From Mycolicibacterium sp. P9-22 (GTDB lineage: Bacteria; Actinomycetota; Actinomycetes; Mycobacteriales; Mycobacteriaceae), in contig NZ_NPKP01000015.1 of the NCBI RefSeq assembly GCF_008329585.1, forward strand, positions 52,417 to 116,416: 64,000 nt of DNA. Direction: 5' to 3'. Positions 51,856 to 60,478 of this stretch are shown here, piece by piece. Under the pieces are notes generated by a model that saw nothing but the letters and a program-made list of their open reading frames with translations, was not told where the DNA came from and made no database searches. A program made the position numbers and the translations under genes. The stretch's first letter is position 1; every line of letters begins with the position of its first letter.

Positions 51856-53064
51856 TCAGTCGGGCAGCATCGGCATCTCGAGCCCGGGGTCGCGGCCCAG
51901 CAGCACCCCGCGGGTGACCGAGGCATTGCCGAACCGCTGCCGCACCTCATCGACGGCGGCGTCCAGGGCGATCGGGTCCGGGGCACGGCCGAACGGGAGT
52001 TCCAGCTGCGCCGCGCCGTCGCGGTCGATATTCGACACCGCGAAACCCACCAGGGTCAGTCCGCGTTCGGCGATCAGCGGGGCGGCAGCGGCCACCAGTT
52101 CGCGGGCGGCGCCCAGCACGGCGTCGGTCGACGCGGTGGCGCGGGGCAGGGTGTGCGAGCGGGTGACGCGGCCGAAATCGTCGAAGCGCAGCCGCAGCAC
52201 CACCGTGCGCCCGGTGCGTCCCGCGGCCCGCATCCGGCGGGTGATGCGGTCGACGAGATTCACGACGACGGCATCGATCTCGTGAGGGGACATGGTGTTC
52301 CCGGCGCGGCCGAGGGCCCGTTGTGCGCCGACGGACCGTCGGCGCACCCCGGTCACCACCCGGCGGCGGTCGATGTTGTGCGCCAGCGCGAAGAGCTGTC
52401 TGCCCATGGCCGGGCCGACCATGGCACCCAGCGATGTCTCGCTGAGCTCGGCCACGTCGGCCACCGTGTGAATGCCGTGCAGGCGCAGCTTCTCGGCGGT
52501 TTTCGCGCCGACGCCCCACAGCCGGCGCACCGGTAGCGGGTGCAGGAACGCCAGCTCGCGGTCCGGTTCCACCAGCAACAGTCCGTCCGGCTTGGCCTGC
52601 TGGCTGGCGACCTTGGCCAGGAATTTGGTGCGGGCGATCCCGACGGTGATGGGCAGACCGACGTCCACCCGGACGCGTTCGCGCAGCCGGGCGCCGATCT
52701 GCACCGGAGTGCCCGACACCCGGCCCAGACCGCCGACGTCGAGAAACGCCTCATCGACCGAGACGGGCTCGACCAGCGGAGTGGTGTCGCGGAATACCTC
52801 GAAGACCGCCCGGCTGGCCTCGGTGTATGCCCGCATCCGGGGCGGCACGACGATGACCTGCGGGCAGAGTCGGCGGGCCTGCCCGCCGCCCATGGCGGTG
52901 CGCACCCCGTACGCCTTGGCCTCATAACTGGCGGCCAGCACCACTCCGCCACCGACAATGACCGGCAGGCCGCGCAGGGTCGGGTCATCGCGCTGCTCGA
53001 CCGAGGCGTAGAACGAGTCGAGATCGGCGTGCATGATGCTGGCCTGCCCTTCGGACACGAACAC
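51856..53064 (-). CDS. dinB: DNA polymerase IV (DinB-type translesion polymerase)
   Basis: A 402-residue Y-family polymerase. The catalytic acids are in MHADLDSFYASVEQ and the SVDEAFLDV motif, followed by the thumb (RRLWGVGAKTAEKL) and little-finger domain. A C-terminal beta-clamp motif may be QLELPF. It resembles M. smegmatis DinB3, which lies near ethA as I recall. GTG 53064 is kept because the first beta strand needs residues before MHADLD; ATG 53034 is the alternative. The GTG lies inside a perfect SOS box. Confidence 0.9.
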   Translation of the reverse strand: MFVSEGQASIMHADLDSFYASVEQRDDPTLRGLPVIVGGGVVLAASYEAKAYGVRTAMGGGQARRLCPQVIVVPPRMRAYTEASRAVFEVFRDTTPLVEPVSVDEAFLDVGGLGRVSGTPVQIGARLRERVRVDVGLPITVGIARTKFLAKVASQQAKPDGLLLVEPDRELAFLHPLPVRRLWGVGAKTAEKLRLHGIHTVADVAELSETSLGAMVGPAMGRQLFALAHNIDRRRVVTGVRRRSVGAQRALGRAGNTMSPHEIDAVVVNLVDRITRRMRAAGRTGRTVVLRLRFDDFGRVTRSHTLPRATASTDAVLGAARELVAAAAPLIAERGLTLVGFAVSNIDRDGAAQLELPFGRAPDPIALDAAVDEVRQRFGNASVTRGVLLGRDPGLEMPMLPD

Positions 53065-53071
53065 ATGTTCG
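53058..53071. promoter_or_regulatory. LexA (SOS) box at the dinB start
   Basis: CGAACACATGTTCG is a perfect 14-bp inverted repeat that satisfies the mycobacterial SOS box (CGAAC-N4-GTTCG). It covers the GTG start of dinB, so LexA would block transcription or initiation. Confidence 0.72.
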
Positions 53072-53101
53072 CATCCGGGGCCGACATCGGGCCGGGGCGG
53101 A

Positions 53102-53734
53102 CTAGGGCGTGCTGCCGTAGATGCTGGTCAGCCAGATGTGGGTGAGGGTGTCCACGACGCGGCCATGTTCGACCGAGGGCCGGTCATCGGCCAGTGTCGC
53201 CATCATCATCTTCTCGTTCATCAGGTTCAGCGAGGTGGCCAGATCCAGGGCCGGCAGCGTCTCCGGCGCCGCGCCGCGCTGGCGTTCGGCGTTGATCAGG
53301 GCCGCGGTCAGGCCGATCCACTTCTGCATCAGCCCGGCCCAGATGGCCCGGAACTCCGGGCTGCTGTTGACGGCCTCCGCGCCGGCGCGTGCGGTGGCCG
53401 GGTGCGAGCCGAAGGAGCTGAAGAAGATCTCGATGCCGCGCCGGATCGCCTGGTGCGGCTCGGCGGGCATGGTGTCCATGGCGTTGTCGAAACCGGTGTC
53501 CGCGCGTTTGATCAGCGGGTCCATCAGCGACAGCAGGACCGCTTCCTTGGAAGCGAAATAGAAGTAGAAGGTCGGCCGCGAGATGCCGGCGCCCTTGGCC
53601 AGGTCATCGACCGAGATATCGGCGAAGGACCGCTGCTGGATGAGTCGAGCGGCGGTGTCCAGGATCGCCTGCTGCCGTTCGTCCCCGGAGGGGCGCGCGG
53701 CCCGGCGGCCGCGACTGGGGCTGGCGGTGGTCAC
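53102..53734 (-). CDS. ethR: EthR, TetR-family repressor of ethA
   Basis: A 210-residue TetR regulator very like M. tuberculosis EthR (216). SFADISVDDLAKGAGISRPTFYFYFASKEAVLLSL is the DNA-binding domain, and MQKWIGLTAALINAERQRGAAPETLPALDLATSLNLMNE the ligand-pocket part. EthR represses the flavin monooxygenase EthA and so sets sensitivity to ethionamide. Divergent from ethA, with operators between. Confidence 0.93.
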   Translation of the reverse strand: MTTASPSRGRRAARPSGDERQQAILDTAARLIQQRSFADISVDDLAKGAGISRPTFYFYFASKEAVLLSLMDPLIKRADTGFDNAMDTMPAEPHQAIRRGIEIFFSSFGSHPATARAGAEAVNSSPEFRAIWAGLMQKWIGLTAALINAERQRGAAPETLPALDLATSLNLMNEKMMMATLADDRPSVEHGRVVDTLTHIWLTSIYGSTP

Positions 53735-53763
53735 GGCCCCACCTTAACACCGTGTCGACTTTC

Positions 53764-53798
53764 TCAACATACCGTTGACTCAATCAACACTATGTTGA
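53764..53798. promoter_or_regulatory. EthR operator region, two tandem inverted repeats
   Basis: TCAAC-N5-GTTGA occurs at 53764-53778 and at 53784-53798, 20 bp apart, in the 77-bp gap between ethR and ethA. The second copy is also a perfect TCAACA-CTA-TGTTGA. It corresponds to the long EthR operator of M. tuberculosis, which binds several dimers. Confidence 0.8.
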
Positions 53799-53811
53799 TA
53801 CCGTCGGTACC

Positions 53812-55281
53812 ATGACTGAACACCTCGACGTTGTGATCGTCGGCGCCGGCATCTCCGGCATCAGCACCGCCTGGCACCTGCAGGACCGCTGTCCGACCAA
53901 GAGCTACGCCATCTTGGAACGCCGCGAGAACATCGGCGGCACCTGGGATCTGTTCAAGTACCCGGGTATCCGCTCCGACTCCGACATGTTCACCCTCGGG
54001 TTCCGGTTCAAGCCGTGGACCTCGGCCAAGGCCATCGCCGATGGCGCGTCGATCTGGAACTACATCAACGAGGCCGCCACCGAGAACGGCATCGACAAGC
54101 ACATCCGCACCGGACACCGCGTCACCTCGGTGGACTGGTCGGATGCCGACAATCGCTGGACCATCAACATCGAGCACGCCGGTGAGCGCAAGCAGCTCAC
54201 CGCGTCGTTCCTGTCGGTCTGCAGCGGTTACTACAACTATGACGAGGGCTACGCACCCGAGTTCCCGGGCGCCGCCGACTTCGCGGGCCAGATCATCCAT
54301 CCCCAGCACTGGCCCGAGAATCTCGACTACACGGGCAAGAAGATCGTCGTCATCGGGTCCGGTGCCACCGCGATCACACTGATCCCCTCATTGGTCAACG
54401 AGGGCGCGGGCCATGTCACCATGCTGCAGCGCTCGCCGACCTACATCGGGTCACTGCCGCTGGTGGACCCCGTTGCCGCACAGGCCAACAAGTATCTGCC
54501 GAAGAATGTCGCCCACGTGGTCAATCGCTGGAAGGCGATCGCGATGGCGACCGGTCAGTACCAGCTGGCGCGCAAATTCCCGAAGATGTTCAAGAAGGCC
54601 CTCAAGGACATGGCCACCCGGCGGCTGCCGGCGGGCTTCGACTACGAGAAGCACTTCAGCCCGCGCTACAACCCGTGGGATGAGCGAGTCTGCCTGGCCC
54701 CCAACGGCGATTTCTTCAAGACCATCAAGGCGGGCAAGGCCGATGTCGTGACCGACACCATCGAGACCTTCACCGAGACCGGCATCAAGCTGACCTCCGG
54801 TGCGGAGCTGCAGGCCGATATCATCATCACCGCAACGGGTTTGAACATGCAGCTGTTCGGCGGCGCCACCGCCACCCGAAACGGTGAGCCCATCGACCTG
54901 ACCAAGTCGATGACCTACAAGGGCCTGATGCTCTCCGGTGTGCCCAACATGGCCATCACCTTCGGCTACACCAACGCCTCATGGACCCTCAAGGCCGACC
55001 TGGTATCCGAATTCATCTGCCGGGTGCTGAACTACATGGACGCCAACGGTTTCGACCGGGTCGAACCGCAGCACCCGGGTGCCGCGGTCGACGAAGAGCC
55101 GTTCATGGACTTCACGCCGGGATACTTCCGCCGCGCCATGGACACCTTGCCGAAGTCGGGCTCGGAGGCGCCGTGGAAGTTGAAGCAGAACTACTTCTTC
55201 GATCTGCGCCTCATCCGGCACGGCAAGGTCGACGAGGAGTCACTGCACTTCACCAAGCACCGCGCCGCGGTATCGGCCTAG
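53812..55281 (+). CDS. ethA: EthA, FAD-containing Baeyer-Villiger monooxygenase
   Basis: A 489-residue class B flavoprotein monooxygenase. The FAD site is VIVGAGISGISTAWHL with GGTWDLFKYPGIRSDSDMFTLGF. The fingerprint is close to FxGxxxHxxxWP (FAGQIIHPQHWP), and the NADPH site is VVIGSGATAITL. It oxidises ketones and thioamides such as ethionamide. Length equals M. tuberculosis EthA (489). Repressed by divergent ethR. Confidence 0.95.
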   Translation: MTEHLDVVIVGAGISGISTAWHLQDRCPTKSYAILERRENIGGTWDLFKYPGIRSDSDMFTLGFRFKPWTSAKAIADGASIWNYINEAATENGIDKHIRTGHRVTSVDWSDADNRWTINIEHAGERKQLTASFLSVCSGYYNYDEGYAPEFPGAADFAGQIIHPQHWPENLDYTGKKIVVIGSGATAITLIPSLVNEGAGHVTMLQRSPTYIGSLPLVDPVAAQANKYLPKNVAHVVNRWKAIAMATGQYQLARKFPKMFKKALKDMATRRLPAGFDYEKHFSPRYNPWDERVCLAPNGDFFKTIKAGKADVVTDTIETFTETGIKLTSGAELQADIIITATGLNMQLFGGATATRNGEPIDLTKSMTYKGLMLSGVPNMAITFGYTNASWTLKADLVSEFICRVLNYMDANGFDRVEPQHPGAAVDEEPFMDFTPGYFRRAMDTLPKSGSEAPWKLKQNYFFDLRLIRHGKVDEESLHFTKHRAAVSA

Positions 55282-55283
55282 GT

Positions 55284-55772
55284 TCACCCGCCTACAGCGG
55301 CGACGACGACAATGCCGTCCTCGTCGCTGTAGGCGATCTCACTGGGCACGTACGTGACACCGCCGAACGACACCTCGATATCGCGTTCCCCCGCACCGGT
55401 TTTGGTGCCCTTGCGCGGGTTGGTGCCCAGCGCCTTGATGCCCACATCGATGGTCCGCAAGGCGGCCGCGTCGCGCACCGCGCCGTGCACGATCACCCCG
55501 GCCCAGCCGTTCTCGGCGGCCAGGCCCGCGATGATGTCGCCGACCAGCGCGGTGTGCAGCGAACCGCCGCCGTCGACCACCAGCACCCCGCCGTCACCCG
55601 GCGTGGACAGGATCGACTTGAGCAACGCGTTGTCCTCGAAACAGCGCACCGTGGTGATCCGGCCGGCGAAAGACGTGACGCCCCCGTAGTTGCGCAACTG
55701 CAGATCGCAGCTGCGGACATCGGGATAGATCTCGTCGACAAGGTCAGCGGTCGCGCGCGGTTCGATGCTCAC
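55284..55772 (-). CDS. rraA: RraA-like protein (historically menG)
   Basis: A 162-residue RraA-family trimer subunit: LVDEIYPDVRSCDLQLRNYGG, GVLVVDGGGSLHTALVGDIIAGLA and GVIVHGAVRDAAALRTIDVGIKALG. RraA inhibits RNase E in other bacteria; the old menG methyltransferase label is not supported. Corresponds to Rv3853. It starts within the stop of the MerR gene (ATGA), so the two are coupled here. Confidence 0.92.
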   Translation of the reverse strand: MSIEPRATADLVDEIYPDVRSCDLQLRNYGGVTSFAGRITTVRCFEDNALLKSILSTPGDGGVLVVDGGGSLHTALVGDIIAGLAAENGWAGVIVHGAVRDAAALRTIDVGIKALGTNPRKGTKTGAGERDIEVSFGGVTYVPSEIAYSDEDGIVVVAAVGG

Positions 55773-56524
55773 GCCATGATGCTAGCGATCACCACATCGT
55801 GCACGAACCGGGCCAGACCCGGTTCCACATCGTCGTAGTAGGCCGTGAACCGCGGATCCGCCAGGTACATCTCGACCAGTCCGCGGTGCATCTCGGAGCC
55901 GCAGTCATAGAAGCGCTCGATGCTCGCGCGGTGCCTGCCGGCCAGCGCGTCGGCCTCCGGTGACCCGGGGAGCACACCGGCGCGCTTCGCCGCGGCCAGG
56001 TCAACCAGAAGTGCGTCCCCTTCGGCCTTGAGGTCGATCCAGTCCTGCTTGGTCAGCTGGGCGACCCGTTGCCGGGACTGCTTCCATTCGTCGGTGTCAC
56101 CCCAGCGCTGCTCCGCTTCGACGGCGTACTCCTCGCCGAATGCCGTGGTCCCGAAGATCTCGACCTGTTCTTCCGCGGTCAGCTGAATACCGCTGCGATG
56201 CGCTTCCATGAGTTCCTCCACTGCCTTGATGCTGCGCTGCAGACCTTCGGCCCGCTCCAGGAGCAGGGCATGCTGGCGCTGCAGCCTCGTCAGCCCGTCG
56301 ACCTCGGGATCGTCGAGCAGGACGCGGATCTCATCCAGCGGGAGACCGGCCGCGCGGTACACCAGAACCAGGTGCAGCCGCTCGACATCGGCATCGGTGT
56401 AGCCGCGGTAGCCGGCCGGGGTCCGCACGCCGGGCACCACCAGGCCGATGTGGTCATAGTGGTGCAGGGTGCGCACGGACAGCCCGGTCAGGGCGGCGAC
56501 GTTGCCGACGGTTCTCACGTCCAT
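55769..56524 (-). CDS. MerR-family regulator with TipAS-type sensor domain
   Basis: A 251-residue regulator. The N-terminal MerR helix-turn-helix (NVAALTGLSVRTLHHYDHIGLVVPG) and coiled coil are followed by a TipAS antibiotic-recognition domain (about 110-245; EIFGTTAFGEEYAVEAEQRWGDTDEWKQS). TipAS proteins bind thiopeptides or other ligands and switch on multidrug resistance. No target promoter can be assigned. It overlaps rraA by 4 nt. Confidence 0.87.
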   Translation of the reverse strand: MDVRTVGNVAALTGLSVRTLHHYDHIGLVVPGVRTPAGYRGYTDADVERLHLVLVYRAAGLPLDEIRVLLDDPEVDGLTRLQRQHALLLERAEGLQRSIKAVEELMEAHRSGIQLTAEEQVEIFGTTAFGEEYAVEAEQRWGDTDEWKQSRQRVAQLTKQDWIDLKAEGDALLVDLAAAKRAGVLPGSPEADALAGRHRASIERFYDCGSEMHRGLVEMYLADPRFTAYYDDVEPGLARFVHDVVIASIMA

Positions 56525-56579
56525 GCCCTCAATATCGGCCCTGACGTCGCGTGAGGGTCAAGTCTGGCCGCGCCGAGCC

Positions 56580-57056
56580 TCAGTCCTCGTCGGAATTGCG
56601 GCGGGCCAGCAGCACCACCACGACCGCCAGCAGGCCGACCGCGATCGCGGCCACCAGCGGCAGCCGGGACTGGTCCGGGCCAAGAGCAGGCACCGCGGAC
56701 GGTGTCGGCACGGCCGAGGCGACCGCCGATTTTGCTTGTGCGGCAACTTCTTTGGCGGCTTCCTTGGCGACTGCCGTCGGTTCGGCCGGGTGCCCGACGT
56801 TCGGAGCGGGCTCGGATGGGGTCGCCTTGACCGGCGGTGCCTTCTTCGCGGGTGCCTTCTTGGCCGGGGCCGCCTTCTTCGCCGCCGCCTTCTTGGCCGG
56901 TGCAGCCTTCTTGGCGGGGGCGGCCTTCTTCACCGGCGCCTTCTTGGCCGGCGCCTTCTTCGCGGGAGCCTTGGCGGCGGGAGGCGCAGCAGGTGGGTCA
57001 GCCGGGACCTGCTCAGCGGGGGCCTTCTGTTCGGGAAGGTCCTGCTCGTCGGCCAT
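56580..57056 (-). CDS. hns: Hns-like nucleoid protein (Rv3852-like) with C-terminal membrane anchor
   Basis: A 158-residue protein with Lys-Ala-Pro-rich repeats (about 25-80; PAKKAPAKKAPVKKAAP), an acidic spacer and a C-terminal membrane helix (LPLVAAIAVGLLAVVVVLL) ending NSDED. M. tuberculosis Rv3852 (134 residues) has the same layout and was named hns; it binds DNA through the basic repeats and tethers it to the membrane. An AAAGGAG ribosome-binding site precedes ATG 57056. The expanded repeats make it longer than Rv3852. Confidence 0.88.
   Translation of the reverse strand: MADEQDLPEQKAPAEQVPADPPAAPPAAKAPAKKAPAKKAPVKKAAPAKKAAPAKKAAAKKAAPAKKAPAKKAPPVKATPSEPAPNVGHPAEPTAVAKEAAKEVAAQAKSAVASAVPTPSAVPALGPDQSRLPLVAAIAVGLLAVVVVLLARRNSDED
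56826..56975. repeat. PAKKA-coding tandem repeat tract
   Basis: Short in-frame repeats (on the minus strand roughly GCCAAGAAGGCGGC or similar) that encode the PAKKA/KKAP units of the Hns-like protein. They differ at third positions. Copy number may vary between strains. Confidence 0.5.
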
Positions 57057-57120
57057 GGTGCTGCTCCTTTGCAGTGTCGTCCAGCGCAGTGTGTCCCATC
57101 ATGCCAGCCCACGACTGGCG

Positions 57121-58041
57121 TCAGCCCGTGACCGCCAGGGCGGCGGCCAACGTGAGCGCCACCGCCATCAACGCCAGCTCGGTGTCCGATCGCCGGGTCG
57201 ACACCTCGGCGCTCACCCGGTGACCACGTGCCGAGGGCAACCATCGTGACCTGTTGTGCCAGGCCAGAGCCATCAGCACGGCCGTCACGACGATCTTGGC
57301 CAGCAGCAGTCTGCCGTGCCCGGTACCGATCAACTCGGCGGGCGACCCGATCACCACCGCGGTGCTGACAACTCCGCCCACCAACAGCACCAGCACCGAC
57401 CACAACGACAGTTGTGAGAAGCGTGGCAGCACCCGCGCCCACTGGCCGCGGCGGTCCACCACCAGCGCGATCGCCGCGAGCGCCCCGCACCACAGCGCCG
57501 CTGCCAGCGCGTGCAGCGTCACCGCCAGGCCGCCGAGCGCGCTCTCGGAAAGATGCCCGGACAGGGTGCGCGCCGCGGTGCCCAGCGCGGCGATGCCGGC
57601 GACCACGAGCGATGCGCCGGGGTTACGTGCCGCCAGGGTCACCGCGACCACCAGCAGCGCGGCCACCACGCAGATCAGGTCGGCCCGGCCCGCGGTCGTC
57701 GACACGGCGAACTCAATCGCGGTCCGCACCCCGAGGTCACCCACCGCGACCGCCGCGGTATCGGCGGCCGTCGTGACCAGCCGGATCAGTTCGGCGGCCA
57801 GCCACACCCAGGCGGCGACCGCCATCATGTTGGTGCTGCGCCCGGCGAGTTCGGCGCGGTAGCGCGCGGTGTCCAGCCACGGCACCACCGCGAGACCGAG
57901 AACCAGCACGGCGGCACCGTCGGCGAGCACCCGGGTGAGCGTCGGCACCAGAGCCCCGTCCGGGCGGGCCAGGATCCAGGCCAGCGCGATGCTGAGGGCG
58001 ACGACGAGTGCGCCCAGGCACGCCCGCCGGGTGCGCGTCAC
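57121..58041 (-). CDS. copD: CopD-family copper-resistance membrane protein
   Basis: A 306-residue polytopic protein with about eight helices. The conserved part LSGHLSESALGGLAVTLHALAAALWCGALAAIALVV with membrane His residues is the CopD signature, and the late GHGRLLLAKIVVTAVLMALAWHNR is typical. CopD passes copper from periplasmic CopC towards the cytoplasm. GTG 58041 overlaps the CopC stop; the longer frame is a shadow. Confidence 0.83.
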   Translation of the reverse strand: MTRTRRACLGALVVALSIALAWILARPDGALVPTLTRVLADGAAVLVLGLAVVPWLDTARYRAELAGRSTNMMAVAAWVWLAAELIRLVTTAADTAAVAVGDLGVRTAIEFAVSTTAGRADLICVVAALLVVAVTLAARNPGASLVVAGIAALGTAARTLSGHLSESALGGLAVTLHALAAALWCGALAAIALVVDRRGQWARVLPRFSQLSLWSVLVLLVGGVVSTAVVIGSPAELIGTGHGRLLLAKIVVTAVLMALAWHNRSRWLPSARGHRVSAEVSTRRSDTELALMAVALTLAAALAVTG

Positions 58042-58571
58042 GTGCGGCGTCGGCTCCACCACACGCCGGCGCCGACGAGGACCACTGCCGCGACCACGAA
58101 CGGCCACACCGGGAGACCGTCGTCGGTCGGCGTCACCGGTGCCGCAGCGGGTGCGGGGGCCGGCGAGACCGACGGGCCGGGCGTGCCGGCGGCGGCGACG
58201 GTCAGATCGAAGGCCCAGGAACCGGTGATGACGTGGCCGTCGGCGGAGGTGACGCGGTAGTTGGCGGTGTAGGTGCCAGACGGTCCCAGCGGCCGTACGT
58301 CGACCTCGGCCACCGGGCCGGTCACGCGGACGTCGCCGGTGGACCACAGATTGCCGTCCGGGCCGACCACGGTCATCGCTGCGAACGCGGTCTGCAGATC
58401 CTCACTGAAGGTGGCGCGGACCGTGGTGGGCGACGCGGTCAGCGCGGTGCCCGGCGCCGGGTCCGAGGAGATGAGGGTGGCGTGCGCCCCGGCGACACCC
58501 GCGCCGGCCAGCGCCAGCACCGTCAGCACCGCGGTCAGCACGGACGCCAGGATCCGGGTGGAGATCGTCAT
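58038..58571 (-). CDS. copC: CopC-domain copper-binding protein
   Basis: A 177-residue exported protein. The signal peptide ends AGVAGA, so the mature chain begins with His30 (HATLISSDPAPGTAL), which is the N-terminal copper ligand of CopC. A second His is in TSADGHVITGSW. A Pro/Ala linker leads to a C-terminal membrane helix (VWPFVVAAVVLVGAGVWW), so the copper domain is displayed outside the membrane. Coupled to copD. Confidence 0.87.
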   Translation of the reverse strand: MTISTRILASVLTAVLTVLALAGAGVAGAHATLISSDPAPGTALTASPTTVRATFSEDLQTAFAAMTVVGPDGNLWSTGDVRVTGPVAEVDVRPLGPSGTYTANYRVTSADGHVITGSWAFDLTVAAAGTPGPSVSPAPAPAAAPVTPTDDGLPVWPFVVAAVVLVGAGVWWSRRRT

Positions 58572-59257
58572 CAGACCAGGCCGAGCCGGGCCATCACGTC
58601 GCCGTCGATACCGTCGAGCTGTTCGCCGATGGCCGCGTGGGCGGACTTTCGGCGTGCCGCGGGCATGTTCTCCGCGGCGGCGACGGCGGTGGCCAGGTCG
58701 GTCAGCCGGTCGGTGACGGCGGCCACGAACTGCTTGGTCTCGGCGTCCTTGGGGTTCTTCTCGGCAACCCGCCGGGTGGCCTGTTCGGCACCGCTGATGC
58801 GGGCCGACAGCACCGCCCCGTGACCGGAGAACTGACCGACCTGGGCCAGCGGGACACCGAGCTGATCGGCGCGGCGCTGGTCGAGCAGGCCGCGGATGGC
58901 GATGGCAGCGCGATAGGCCAGCGGCACCAGCACCGGCGCCAGCAGCCGGGACACGGTCAGCGTCCGGCGAATCTTCATCGGGGACAGCAGCTTGCCCTCG
59001 CGGACCGCCTTGAGTTGGGTCTCAGCAACCTTCAGGGCCGCGCGGTCGCTGTCGCGCTGAGCCTTGAGCTGTGCCTTGACCGCCTGGGTCTGCGCCTTGT
59101 GATCGGCCTTGATGCGCCGCGCGTCGTTGCGCGCCGCGAGTTTGGCCTCCAGCTTGGCTCCCTTGGTGAGGGCCCGCTTGGTCGCGCGCCTGATCGCCCG
59201 AGCCTCGGCACGACGGGCGGACCGGCTCTTGCGTTGCGTGAACAGGGCCATCGGCAT
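58571..59257 (-). CDS. Rv3850-like protein of unknown function
   Basis: A 228-residue protein. The basic, helical start (FTQRKSRSARRAEARAIRRATKRALTKGAKLEAKLAARNDAR) continues into a coiled-coil-like region. The C-terminal half has LLAPVLVPLAYRAAIAIRGLLDQRRADQLG, a weak membrane-associated segment. Matches Rv3850 in place and composition. ATG 59257 or 59251. It ends 1 nt into the start of copC. Confidence 0.8.
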   Translation of the reverse strand: MPMALFTQRKSRSARRAEARAIRRATKRALTKGAKLEAKLAARNDARRIKADHKAQTQAVKAQLKAQRDSDRAALKVAETQLKAVREGKLLSPMKIRRTLTVSRLLAPVLVPLAYRAAIAIRGLLDQRRADQLGVPLAQVGQFSGHGAVLSARISGAEQATRRVAEKNPKDAETKQFVAAVTDRLTDLATAVAAAENMPAARRKSAHAAIGEQLDGIDGDVMARLGLV

Positions 59258-59441
59258 TGCCTCCCGGTCATTTCCTCCGCGTCGCCACCGTCACGGCGCC
59301 ACGATGCGGCCAACCCTATCGCTCTGCCGCCCATACCACTCTCGGCGGCCTTGCGTCGATGCGGTTTGATTCGGGCAGCAAACAAGTTCCTGGGTATATG
59401 CGACAATTGCCGAAACGATTGCCGGTGCGCCGTGAGACGCC

Positions 59442-60416
59442 ATGAGGGGTGGTGACGACGTGGGTTCGCGCATGCGAGTCGCCGCGGCTACCTGTCTGCT
59501 GTCATCGGTGCTGCTGGTGGCTGGTGCGTCCGGCGCGGTGGCGTTAGCCGAGCCCGACAGCAGCGGGGACGGCTCGGGCACCGGGCCGGCAGGCCGGCCG
59601 TCCGGCGAGTCGACTGGTCAGCCCGGTCGCAGTGCGCCCCGTGGCGTCGGCACTGTCATCCGGGCCGGATCGGGATCACCCGGCCAGCGGTCCGGCTCCG
59701 CACCAGCGGGAACCGTGGATTCTCCGGTGCCGCCCGCCGATGCCGGGGAGATCGACCCCAGCAAACTTCCTGAAGCCGCGACCGAGGCCGGCGAAGCCCC
59801 GCCCACCGATCCCCTCGGCGAACAGGCCGCCGGTCCGGCGGCTGCCGATGCCGTCCTCAAGGAAGACGAAGAAGACGACGACGAGGAATGCGGCTGGGGC
59901 TGGTGGCCGCTACCGCCCGAGCGCGTCTCATCGGCCCCGAACGGCGGCGACGGCTACGGCGGCGGTGGACCGTCGACGGCGCAGCCGCCGGCCGGCCCGC
60001 CCGCCGCGCCATCCCTGCCGGAGCCCCCGGTGCTGCCGGCCGCGCTGGAACCTCCGGTAGCCCCGGCACCGCTGCCCGTCATCGTCCCGCTCGCGGTGGC
60101 CCCCGGGATCGGCGGCGTCGGCACCGGGCCGCAGGTGCCGGCCCCGGAGACCGCCACACGGCCTCCCGCCCCGTCCCGCACCCCGCCCGTCGAGCGCCCG
60201 CCCGCACCGCGCACTGACGCCGTGTTGCCTGCCTCCTACCGCGCGGGGTACGGCGAATACCTCCGCACCGCCGGGATGCCCGAGGTCATCGCTGTCGCGG
60301 TCCCCGGAGCGACCGGCATCATGCTGCTCACGGGGGCGGGTGGGTTGATCGGCTACCGGCAGGCCCGCGCAGGTCACGCAATCCGGGCGCGCGGCTCAGC
60401 AAGGTTCTCAAGTTGA
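59442..60416 (+). CDS. Secreted proline-rich protein with C-terminal hydrophobic segment
   Basis: A 324-residue protein. The signal peptide is VAAATCLLSSVLLVAGASGAVALA. A long low-complexity part follows, rich in Gly, Pro and Ala with an acidic run (EDEEDDDEECGWGWW). A hydrophobic segment (VIAVAVPGATGIMLLTGAGGLIG) and a basic end (RQARAGHAIRARGS) close the protein. It would sit in the cell envelope. Start ATG 59442; GTG 59460 or ATG 59472 are possible. No domain recognised. Confidence 0.65.
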   Translation: MRGGDDVGSRMRVAAATCLLSSVLLVAGASGAVALAEPDSSGDGSGTGPAGRPSGESTGQPGRSAPRGVGTVIRAGSGSPGQRSGSAPAGTVDSPVPPADAGEIDPSKLPEAATEAGEAPPTDPLGEQAAGPAAADAVLKEDEEDDDEECGWGWWPLPPERVSSAPNGGDGYGGGGPSTAQPPAGPPAAPSLPEPPVLPAALEPPVAPAPLPVIVPLAVAPGIGGVGTGPQVPAPETATRPPAPSRTPPVERPPAPRTDAVLPASYRAGYGEYLRTAGMPEVIAVAVPGATGIMLLTGAGGLIGYRQARAGHAIRARGSARFSS

Positions 60417-60478
60417 CCGGATTCCGCCGTCTGCCACGCAACGGCAGGCCATAGTGGACCTAGGAGAGGGGGAAGGCA

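Noticed and set aside
59363..59400. GGTTTG ... GGGTAT as a SigF promoter before the proline-rich protein
   Set aside because: The spacer is 23 bp or more, far outside the usual 15-17.
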